Part shown: positions 42,848 to 51,473 of the stretch, piece after piece | Position numbering within the stretch: the stretch's first letter is position 1 | Layout: every line of letters begins with the position of its first letter | Assembly (NCBI GenBank): GCA_027576995.1 | Contig: JANBQC010000001.1 | Location: forward strand, 62,001-126,000 | Direction: 5' to 3' | DNA: 64,000 nucleotides | Source: Dimargaris cristalligena | Taxonomy: Eukaryota > Kickxellomycota > Dimargaritomycetes > Dimargaritales > Dimargaritaceae | Position numbers and translations under genes: made by a program | Notes under the pieces: model-generated | Database searches by the model: none | What the model was told of the DNA's origin: nothing | What the model saw: the letters and a program-made list of their open reading frames with translations, nothing else

Positions 42848-44665
42848 ATGTCCTGGTCCGTCGGTGCCCGTGGCTTGGGTCGGCGACTCCCTCCCCAGGG
42901 CCAGCTTCCCCTCAGGCACTTTCGCATTTCCTGTCCCATTCGGCGGATCCCGAGCGCCCGCTTGCTCCACCATTCGTGGAGTCTAGCCGACGAGGCCGAT
43001 CCACCACTACCACCTTCTCCTTCGACCCCCGCTGAGTTGTCGTCCCCCGGGGCCCGTCCGAATATATTCGCGGATACTCTACTGGCCGACTTCCGCGAGG
43101 CCCTGGCCGGGCGTCGGGCACCCGAGGCTTGGCGCATGTACAAGGACATCACCAAGTATGGCGCCATTGCCGCCCAGATCAGCTTGCATGAGTTGACGGA
43201 GCTGCTGACACTCGTGAACCAGCGCCTAGCCGACCACCAGTGTGTCACGGTGGGCCGGGAGCTCCTCCGGATGTTCGAAAAGTCCGACCCAGCGACCCTC
43301 CCCCTGGAATTTATCAACCAGCGCATCAATTTCCTGATCCGCCGTCACCAGTTTATCGCTGCCCGCAATGTCCTCAATACTCTACGCGCCCACGCCGTTC
43401 GCCCCAATTCGCGGACCTTCGCCTTGATGTTTTCCACCCCCGTGATGCGCGACTGGCGCTGGATCATGGAAATCTACCAGCGCATGCGCACACTGCAGTA
43501 CCACGACGATTTGCTATTCCACGAAACCGGCCAGCTCCCGCCCGCCCCTATCGTGCTGAACCTGGATACCTACAACCACCTGTACGGGATGGCCGTACGG
43601 AACCGTCTCCTGACCCTGGCTAATTTCATGTGGCAGGAAATCAATTTCTTTTACACGGGGTGCCTCACTCCCGCCATCTACCACCACCGGATATGCCATA
43701 TCCACTTGGTCACCAAGGACCTCGATGTCTCTTGGTCGGCCACCCGCCTCCTTCTCGCGTGCCGCCTGCCCGTGGCCAACGATACCTTAGTCTATCTCGC
43801 CCAGGCCGCCCAGACCGACACCACCCAGTCTATATATGGCCCCATCATGGAGTTCTGTTTGAATCACCTCTTTACCCGCTACTACCATTTCTCTATACCA
43901 CTGTATACCGAACTGGTGCAGGGTTCTATAGTTGCTGATCACCTCTCCTACGCCCTTAAATTATTGTATCATCTGGAGGCCCGATACCTACCACCTGCTA
44001 TTCAACTGACCGACGTTTTTACTTCGGAACCCCCGGACCCAAGTGACGCAACTAACCCCGATCCTGAACCGGCATCTTCATCCGTATCCGTATCCGCATC
44101 CACATCTATATCCACCATATTGCCCAGCGACTCGATACTAATCTACACCACTATTCTGGGGCACCTCTCCAAGACTGGGCAATTTTCGGCGGCCGCCAAC
44201 TTGGTGGCCCATGTCGAAAACTTTTTTAAACAACGAATCATGGCACCCGGGGACCAGTGGGTGGTTTGTCTTGTTCGGTATTTCTTCCGTAAGAGGGACT
44301 ACGTGAATTTACGGGCCATCCCGACCCTAATGGACCACGAATACCACCTACCTATGACCCCGGCAGTCGCCAACCATCTCTCGACCGTTTTTTTCCAACT
44401 TAATGACCCCGACCGGGCGCGGCCCTTGTTCGACTGGCTCATGCGACACGACCGACCGAGTACTCGGGTGGCCCACTTAATGGTGAAACACTATACATAT
44501 GACCTTAACGATAAGGAGGCCGCCCTCACACTGATTGAGCGTCTAATATCCAAAAGCGTGGGACTCAAGCCTGAAACCTTCAGTCTAGTGGACCCTAGTC
44601 TAACGGTAGCGGAACCTGAAACAGCCGAAGGGTGGCATGGCAACCTCCCTAAAATTGATAAGTGA
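42848..44665 (+). CDS. Pentatricopeptide-repeat-like mitochondrial protein
   Basis: This intronless 605-residue protein begins with an Arg-rich, acid-free segment (MSWSVGARGLGRRLPPQGQL to about residue 45), a good mitochondrial presequence. The rest is all-helical with spaced helix-turn-helix units typical of PPR proteins, such as FIAARNVLNTLRAHAVRPNS, LDTYNHLYGMAVRNRLLTLA, LIYTTILGHLSKTGQFSAAA and DPDRARPLFDWLMRHDRPST. A low-complexity Ser/Val insert lies near 415-430. PPR proteins bind organellar RNA and act in its processing, stability or translation. The specific target cannot be inferred. Repeat boundaries are judged by eye, and a more general TPR/PPR-like helical fold is possible. Confidence 0.75.
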   Translation: MSWSVGARGLGRRLPPQGQLPLRHFRISCPIRRIPSARLLHHSWSLADEADPPLPPSPSTPAELSSPGARPNIFADTLLADFREALAGRRAPEAWRMYKDITKYGAIAAQISLHELTELLTLVNQRLADHQCVTVGRELLRMFEKSDPATLPLEFINQRINFLIRRHQFIAARNVLNTLRAHAVRPNSRTFALMFSTPVMRDWRWIMEIYQRMRTLQYHDDLLFHETGQLPPAPIVLNLDTYNHLYGMAVRNRLLTLANFMWQEINFFYTGCLTPAIYHHRICHIHLVTKDLDVSWSATRLLLACRLPVANDTLVYLAQAAQTDTTQSIYGPIMEFCLNHLFTRYYHFSIPLYTELVQGSIVADHLSYALKLLYHLEARYLPPAIQLTDVFTSEPPDPSDATNPDPEPASSSVSVSASTSISTILPSDSILIYTTILGHLSKTGQFSAAANLVAHVENFFKQRIMAPGDQWVVCLVRYFFRKRDYVNLRAIPTLMDHEYHLPMTPAVANHLSTVFFQLNDPDRARPLFDWLMRHDRPSTRVAHLMVKHYTYDLNDKEAALTLIERLISKSVGLKPETFSLVDPSLTVAEPETAEGWHGNLPKIDK

Positions 44666-44876
44666 AGATTGGTTTACTACTAGAGGGATCTCAGGGACAA
44701 AGAGATCATGGATAATAAAAATACGGTAGATGCCCAATCATCATAATAAAAATAATAAAAATAAAACGAATGATACTAGTATAATAATAATGATAATGGC
44801 AATGATTGTAATAAATGAGGAGCCTGCCAAAACTAGAGCCTAGCGAAGAGATCCGAAGATAGGATTGGGGTTAGAG

Positions 44877-46157
44877 TTAGTTAAAGAGAAGTGGCGAGGA
44901 TTCTAAAACCGGTTCGGGCTGGCCGGCTGGAGCGGATACCACCACATTACGGGATGGGCCTGGTAGAGTGGACCGGGCCATGCGTCTCTCGCGGAAGTAC
45001 CAGGCGATGCAGATGGTTAAAAGTACACCCTGGAGAGTGGCGGACATTAGGTAAGTAATCCAGGAAGTCCAGTTGACGCCGGGGCGGATATAAATAGAGT
45101 AGGCAAAGAGGAAGCCACCGGGGGTCTGCAGAAGCATCATGGGGATGCTTAGGGCCCCAACCGACTGGGTGTGTGGTGGTGGTAACGATGGCAGTAGGAG
45201 GGGGGATATAATAAACTGTATTAGATACAGACCAGGGAGGGCAACAGGGGATCGGAATCCTTGAAGGGTATTGCATTCGGAAGTTTGGATAAAGAACGGA
45301 GACTTACCCGACGGGTCCAGGTCTTCCAGATCTGTGGGAAGAACTGCATGCAGGCCATTAGCATACTAAGGATACCGAGAATGCCGGCCCAGGAACGGAT
45401 CTGCCAGGCGTTGGGCTCGAAGGCCACGGCCAGTGCGAAGCCGATGAATACAGTCAAGGCCATGTGACTCAGAACCGCCACACGCACGGAGCAGGCGGCC
45501 TTCCACTCGGAAGTGGGGGTCGGCGCATCAGGGCCGGGACGGGGCAGGTACTTCATGCTGGGTGGAAAGTACATAATGTACAAGACAAAAATGGCGAAGA
45601 ACATGAACCATTGGATACCGATTTGGAAAACGCCAATGGTGTTAATGAGGCAGTCGGTGGCGCTCTAGAGCAGTCCGGGGATTAATACAATGTGCAGGGG
45701 AAGAAGGTATAGGGATTATAGTTAGGATACAAGGTGCTATCTAAATGAGCCTTCTTAGTCCAGATGCCAGGAAAATGCAGCCCGGGCCGGACTTACCCAG
45801 ATCTTGCAGCAAATAATGGAATTCAGCTGGAGGAGGAAGATGTTGGAGACGTTACAAAAGGCGGAAACGGTGCCGAGGAGGAGGAAAAAGGGACTGAAGC
45901 CCTCGCTGGACCGGTGGGTGATGATTTTGATGTGCTAGGAAGGAGGGGGAGCAGTGGGGGCCAAAGTAAGGGGGGGAGGGTCAGTAGAGTTGGGAGAGAG
46001 GGAGGGTTATCTAACAGGGCTAGGCTGACCGGTTTTCGGAGGGAAGAGCTTTACTTACCTGGGGCAGGTAGGAGAAGAAAGTGCCGACACAGAGAAACAG
46101 GCCGAGATAAATGTCGGAGGAGTTGTGCGGCAGCTGGAGGCACTGTTCGGTCGCCAT
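44877..46157 (-). CDS. PQ-loop repeat membrane protein (four exons)
   Basis: Exons 46157-46059, 45934-45797, 45664-45308 and 45164-44877 give 293 residues with in-phase GT-AG joints. The protein has about seven membrane helices and two PQ-loops. The first is SYLPQ/HIKIITHRSSEGFS across the exon 1-2 joint. The second is FFPQIWKTWTRR/SVGALSIPMML across the exon 3-4 joint. PQ-loop proteins include vacuolar/lysosomal amino-acid exporters (cystinosin, Ypq/Rtc2) and SWEET-like carriers. This one resembles uncharacterised fungal PQ-loop proteins with a long loop and a C-terminal tail ending SSPLLFN. Substrate is unknown; a vacuolar location is inferred from the family only. Introns are 124-143 nt, all with GTAAGT donors. 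Confidence 0.88.
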
Positions 46158-47196
46158 GGCTGCTGGTGACGACGACAAACGAAAGTCCCTGAAGGTAGAT
46201 AGATGGCTAAGATGGCAGCAGTAGAATGGCTCCGAATGGGGGTCGGTCAGGCGGGAGAGTCGAGGACAGGAGTGTAATAAATAGGATACTATTAATATAT
46301 AAATATATGTATAAATGAGTTAGAGTAATATTAAAGGAACGCCCTGGCAGAGTGGAATAGTAATGAGAGAGAGGGAGAGAACAACACAACACCTGGGCTT
46401 GTAAGTGGACCAGCCTCCCCTACTGTATAAGTCACAACCGGCCAACCATATAACATAAAGGCCCCGCTCTACTAACTATTACTATAACCATTACTACTAC
46501 TAGCTACCGTTGGTTCCTTCTCCCCTCCCAACCTAACCTGCACACATCATCATCCTCACTCGCTCACTAGCCCCAGTGGGTCGGATGACTACTAGTGGCG
46601 GGTCCTACAATTGGCTGACAAGGCCCGTCTTCTATTGTAGGCATATGTTTGGTAGATTATGGGGAGATGGTGGTCTATATACCTATCTATCTGTCTATAT
46701 ATATATCCTCCACTGGGCTTCAAGGGCGAAGCCACGAGGGTAATATGAGTGGCGGAATAGTCGAATTACCCAGCTGGGGTTGGCGCAAAGTATAGTTTTG
46801 TATTACAAATAGTAAATAAGCGGGGGCTGATCAAGCGGTAGTATAGTTTTAGATGGGTGGGGGGGGTGAGAGTGAGGGAGTAAGAGAGAGAGCGTGTGTG
46901 GGTGTATGGGGGGGGGGTATATATAGATATGGATATAGGTATGGATATAAATATAGATATAGATTAAGGCGGGGTTCGGTCCGACGGGTCGACGGATGAA
47001 TAAAAGCCCACCAGGTCAATAGGCGCAAATAGGGCAGAGATCAATGAGATGAGTAAGTGTGTGCAGGGAGGGGTATAAAGGGGATAGTAAGGGTCCGAGG
47101 GATGGAAAGCAGTCAGATAACTAATTCCACCAACTAGCACCACCGCCCTGCGTATCTTAGGGTGGCATAGAGGGTCTCGGACAGCGAAGGGCCGAG
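46158..47196. other. Spacer between CDK1 3' end and the PQ-loop gene 5' end
   Basis: About 1.04 kb. It has short TATC/TATG-type repeats near 46668-46708 and 46917-46960, and G-runs near 46858-46917. No gene is recognised. Confidence 0.5.
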
Positions 47197-48372
47197 TTAC
47201 AAATCATCGAAATACGGGTGGAGCAGAGCCTGCTTGGCCGAGATACGGTGCGCCGGGTCATAGTGGAGCAGCTTGGCCAGGAGATCAATGCCGTTGGCGT
47301 CCAGCTTGGGAATTTGCTTGGCCAGGGACTGGGGCTCCCAGGTCGGGAACGTGGGCTTATAGTCGGGCAGGCTCGTGAACCCCGGCCAGGTGGCGTCGGA
47401 CGGAGTGCCCAGCATCCGGAAAATCTTGAAGATTTCGTCAATCTCCGAGTCGCCTATGAGTAGTGGTGGTATTAATAGATATATAGATTTAGGGGAGTTG
47501 TTTACGGATAGAGCGGGTAAATAACATGCGTAGGACCAGGTGAAGCGGAAAGAGCCAAGAACAGTCACAGCCTACTGCTCCGAGGATTAATGATGGTGTT
47601 CCCTCAGGGTCAGCATTTCCGTCGGGGCTCCTTAGCTTGGAATCACGAGTAACTCGATAGATAGATATATATATAGGAGGGAATTCACTACGCGAGAAGC
47701 GGAGGGGAGGATACAGGGCAAATATACACCCCACGCCATGAAAGAATACTACCGACCTGGAAATAATGGGTTGAGCATAGCCATTTCGGCAAAGATACAG
47801 CCGGCGCTCCACATGTCCACGCCGGTGGAATAATGGCGGGAGCCTAGCAGAATCTCGGGGGACCGGTACCACAGGGTCACAACCTCGTGGGTATAAGAGC
47901 GCAGGGGGACCCCAAAAGCCCGGGCCAGACCAAAGTCAGCCAGTTTGAGCATCCCGTGCTGGTCGATCAGCAGGTTCTGGGGCTTCAGGTCCCGGTGGAG
48001 CACCCGGTGGGAGTGGCAGAAGGCGATGCCTTTGACCAGCTGGTGCATGTAGCTCTTGACGTGCTCGGCGGACAACCCGAGCGGGGCTGTGGTTTCCATG
48101 TATCGCTTGAGATCCAGGTCCAAAAACTCAAACACCAGGTACAGCTTGGCTTCGCTGTGGACAATGTCCAATAAACGCACAATATTATCGTGGTCGAGCT
48201 CCTTGAGCAGGGATATTTCACGGATAGCGGTGGAGGGCACACCCTCGTCTTCCGACTCGAGGCGGATCTTCTTCATGGCCACGATGCGTCCGGTGTTCCG
48301 CTGGCGGGCCTTGTAGACCACACCGTAGGTACCCTCGCCCACCTTTTCGACCTTGATGTAGTTATCGCTCAT
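47197..48372 (-). CDS. CDC2: Cyclin-dependent kinase 1 (Cdc2/Cdc28), two exons
   Basis: Exons 48372-47757 and 47453-47197 give 290 residues, near the usual 297. CDK1 is the cyclin-dependent Ser/Thr kinase that drives entry into mitosis. The glycine loop GEGTYG is at 12-17 with the inhibitory sites T15 and Y16. Catalytic K34 is in VAMKKIRLE. The cyclin-binding helix PSTAIRE is at 46-52, HRDLKPQN at 126-133, DFG at 146-148, and the activating threonine T161 is in [12 protein letters not shown]. The exon joint restores [23 protein letters not shown]. The donor is GTCGGT, weaker than the GTAAGT used by most introns here. The 303-nt intron includes TATC-type repeats. The 5' flank has a long trinucleotide-rich pyrimidine tract. 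Confidence 0.98.
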
Positions 48373-48493
48373 GGTAACAGGGAATGTATGGTATGATATT
48401 GGAATGTATTGTATTGTACGAAGGAAATTAAGGAAATAAGGAAATGGAGTGGAGTGGAAGAGGGTGGAGATTCAGGGAAGTAGGGAGGGTTAA

Positions 48494-48560
48494 AGGAGGA
48501 GGAGGAGAAGGAGGAGAAGGAGGAGGTGGTGGTGGTGGTGAAGAAGGTGAAGGTGAAGGA
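48494..48560. repeat. Purine-rich trinucleotide tract (GGA/GAA/GGT) upstream of CDK1
   Basis: Degenerate three-base repeats, GGA/GAA turning into GGT then GAA/GGT, about 120-190 nt upstream of the CDK1 ATG. It forms a polypyrimidine leader on the CDK1 strand. Confidence 0.8.
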
Positions 48561-48880
48561 AGAGACACCCCTCTAATCCCCTCCCTCACACCACACCAGG
48601 GCCCCGAGTAGTTGGGCCCTCTACTCTTCGCACTCAGAGTAAACAACAATAACAACAACACTCCAAGTCGTGGTGGTAGTAAAGTAACCGTCATCGGGGA
48701 AAATCAACCAGGACCTTGGGACTTTTTCCTACTCAGCTCTACATCCCTAGCCTGTCTCGCCATTGGTTAACGAGGGTAGAGATAGACGAATAGCTCTAAC
48801 AACTGTCCTACTTGCTACACCTCCTCAACCACTCCTGCCTATGCCTCCTTTGATATTTAACCAATCGGACCAACCCTCGT

Positions 48881-48902
48881 TATATATATATATATATATA
48901 TA
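48881..48902. repeat. (TA)11 microsatellite
   Basis: Perfect alternating TA run between CDK1 and NEDD8. Confidence 0.9.
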
Positions 48903-49237
48903 ACTCTTCCTAATACCATTAATTCCATTTATTACATTGGCACAGGGCCCACCCAAAGTGGGATGCCAGCTCGAGCGAGAGAAAATCAATTGAACATTAG
49001 GCCAAAGGCGAATGTCCAGGCAACGAGGACCTCCGGCGGTGCCAGGTCAAGGTTGCCAGTTGGTAGTAGTCGGTGGTTCAATATGGGCCTTAAACCAATA
49101 TATATATCACCCAAGCACCGGCAAGGCTCAACCTGAATTTGGGAGAAACTATCGCCATCTAATCGGCTCACGGGCGCCTTCGCCAGTGGGGGGATGCGGA
49201 GGGAGGGACCGCTGTGCCCTCGTTCGCCATCATCTAT

Positions 49238-50282
49238 CTAGGCCCTTTGTACCAGGGCAGCTTCTCCTCCACGGAGAGCCAGGACTAGATGCAGCACCGA
49301 TCCGCCCTCTATCGACAACTGCGTGGCCGTTTTCTCATCCGGCATTTGTTTACCACCGAAAATTAGCCTGGTTCGGCGGAGTATTTGCAAGGGGAGACGG
49401 GTGATATAATCTAGATTAGTATGCCTATATTACTAACAAAACTCCGCCACCACAGCTCACGCCCAGTCTAGCTGGACAATACACAGCGGCACCACCAGGT
49501 GTAGCTTCTATTGGACACTGTCGCATCATTCTCTAGCAACCCTCCGTAGGATTCAGTAGTACCTTTGTTGGGTTGGGGGAATTCCCTCCTTCTCTTCGAT
49601 GCGTTCCTTGATATTGGTCACCTAGTAGGTACAGTCGGCGGTAAGTTCGGGCATAACAACCGGTCAAAGTGTAGTCAAGCGTCTTAGAGCTGGCACTTTT
49701 ACACTAGTGGCTAATAATAATAATAATACCAATAATAGCAAAAAAGATACGGTGTACTCGGCAAAATCAAAGGTAGGGGACCTGGCCCAATGGGCTTCCC
49801 ACCGCTACGTTACCTTGTCGGTCGGCTCAATATCAATTTCAATCTAAAATTGGAGAGTAGGGTGGGGCATAATGCATATATTAAGAAAATTAGGCCGAAG
49901 TAAAGGCATTAGCATAATGGCCCTTGGTTTGAGTTACGTTGCATTGGTAGCCAAAGCCGCGGAATCGCATTGGTGAAGGGGCTCCGCATGAATATATATA
50001 TATATATATATATTACTGCTGGTCCACCCCTTCATAATAGTACACTACAGGTCCGGGGGGAAAAGGGCCTACCTCCTTGCCGGTTAGAGTCTGTTCAACG
50101 AAGGGGAGGGTCCAGGGGGGAGAATCGAGGAGTAATAATAAACGGGGTTAGTCAAGGGAGGCCTGGCTCGGGAAGTAGCATAACAGGTGCCGCACTAAGC
50201 GGGGTATAGAAGCCCCGCGCATTTGCTGGTAGTAGGCAACAGACAACCTGGACGGGCAACCCACCTTCACTTTAATGAGCAT
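49238..50282 (-). CDS. NEDD8: Ubiquitin-like modifier NEDD8/Rub1, five exons including two of 18 nt
   Basis: Exons 50282-50265 (MLIKVK), 50090-50073 (TLTGKE), 49843-49814 ([10 protein letters not shown]), 49621-49563 ([19 protein letters not shown] plus two bases) and 49367-49238 join in phase to 84 residues. NEDD8 is conjugated to cullins and activates SCF-type ubiquitin ligases. The result lines up with NEDD8 end to end, including [13 protein letters not shown] and [10 protein letters not shown] with the mature G75-G76. Ala72 before RGG marks NEDD8 rather than ubiquitin, which has Arg72. An eight-residue tail (EAALVQRA) follows and must be removed by a processing protease. The four introns are 174, 229, 192 and 195 nt, all GT-AG. 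The gene cannot be seen as a single open frame because its exons are so short. Confidence 0.93.
49992..50013. repeat. (AT)11 microsatellite in NEDD8 intron 2
   Basis: Perfect alternating AT run inside the 229-nt second intron of NEDD8. Confidence 0.9.
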
Positions 50283-50718
50283 ATTGTCGAAGTATTGCAC
50301 TAGTGTAGTGGGCCGGGAAGAGGGAAAAGTAGCGAGAAATGAGCTAGAACTAGTAAACCAAAATAAATGGAAGTGAAGTGAATTGACTCTAGGATGAAAG
50401 AAGCCGGTTACAGTTACCAGGTCGAGAAGGCGTAGCTTAAGATAAGAGTCTATTGCCCCTCTAAAAGACCCACTTCCCCAGCGATACAGCGAAGCCGTAT
50501 TTCCGTTGGCTGCATTGAGCATAGTCGGCCAAACCAAAATTCATTTCCCATCTATTTTCCCATGGCGCCAATTCCTTGAAGCCCTTGGATAGTCGTGATG
50601 AACTTCCTCCGTTGGGGCCTGCTTCACTTTTGAGTGCCATAATAAAGATAGAGTCGTCTCTATATATTATTATATCCTACCCCTAAGGCCCAGAAGATTC
50701 AGCTAACCTTAGACCTCC
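50283..50718. promoter_or_regulatory. NEDD8 upstream region
   Basis: About 435 nt upstream of the NEDD8 ATG, possibly shared with a small plus-strand gene starting at 50719. It contains a TATATATTATTATAT string near 50660-50675. No other signal is identified. Confidence 0.4.
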
Positions 50719-51037
50719 ATGGATGCCACTAGCCACTGGGAAGGTCAATAAGTTGTTCGACTCAAACAGCACTCCCGCTACTTCAGCCACCTGCAAAACC
50801 TAATCAATATACCAAAGGCTCTCCTGAAGACCTGTCATCATCTATACATTAGCCAAGTTTGTGGTACTGGCTCAACCCCCTCCTACCCTATCCGATATCC
50901 CACCGGTTACATCATCTAGCCGGGGGCTCGATTTCCCCAAAGTGGTTTACTTAGAAACCTGGCTGGCTCGCATGCACAGACAAATGCAGCCAAGACTATA
51001 TTCCGACAAAATTGCCTCCGATTTAATTGCTAAATAG
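50719..51037 (+). CDS. Possible two-exon gene for a 69-residue protein
   Basis: This is a tentative model. Exon 1 at 50719-50743 (MDATSHWE plus one base, ATG in CCATGG context) joins exon 2 at 50853-51037 through GTCAAT and ATTAG with a CTAAT-like branch site. The frame then stays open to TAG. The product has a Pro-rich middle (QPPPTLSDIPPVTSS) and an amphipathic helical end (YLETWLARMHRQMQPRLYSD). I do not recognise it. Support is the phase match and the protein-like composition of exon 2. Against it are the weak donor and lack of any named homologue. Confidence 0.3.
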
Positions 51038-51473
51038 CCCTGTAAAAGAACCAGTCAGCTCAGCAAAAGAGATGATCGTAGGGACCGGACCGGCTATTGA
51101 ACTGTTTTAATCCACCGCTGTTGCAGAGATGCATGGGCTAAATATCCCCCTCTCCTGCCCTACTGTAAAATGTTAGCAAAAAAAAAGGTATGAATCATAA
51201 ACCCGGGCCAGGGCTCAACAGCATCTCTCACCTAGGCGGATGTCAAGTCATTGAAGTGTACAAGAAGTGCATATGTAAGGTGTCTGGGATTGGACAGTCA
51301 CCAAAAAGAAAGAAAAAAGGCATGGGTATGTGTATTTATAATTACTGCATTATTAAGGTTCAATCACTAAACTAATACGGAGTGGGTGTAGAAAGATTGG
51401 GTGGAAGAAACGGAAGCTAGGCCGTGAAAATAAACTGCTTATAAAGATTAAGAGGTCGCCTGGACAGAGGCTA
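51038..51473. other. Spacer before the SIN3 3' end
   Basis: About 435 nt, AT-rich and A-rich in places (51178-51188, 51300-51317), expected to hold the SIN3 3' UTR. Nothing else is seen. Confidence 0.5.

Larger units (their letters stand above)
48373..49237. other. CDK1 5' flank and NEDD8 3' flank
   Basis: About 865 nt. It contains the GGA/GGT trinucleotide tract at 48494-48560, a perfect AT microsatellite at 48881-48902, and the NEDD8 3' region beyond it. A 130-codon plus frame starting at 49012 is antisense to the NEDD8 last exon and is not a gene. Confidence 0.55.

Noticed and set aside
49012..49404. 130-codon plus-strand frame
   Set aside because: It is antisense to the last exon of NEDD8, whose protein is clearly conserved.
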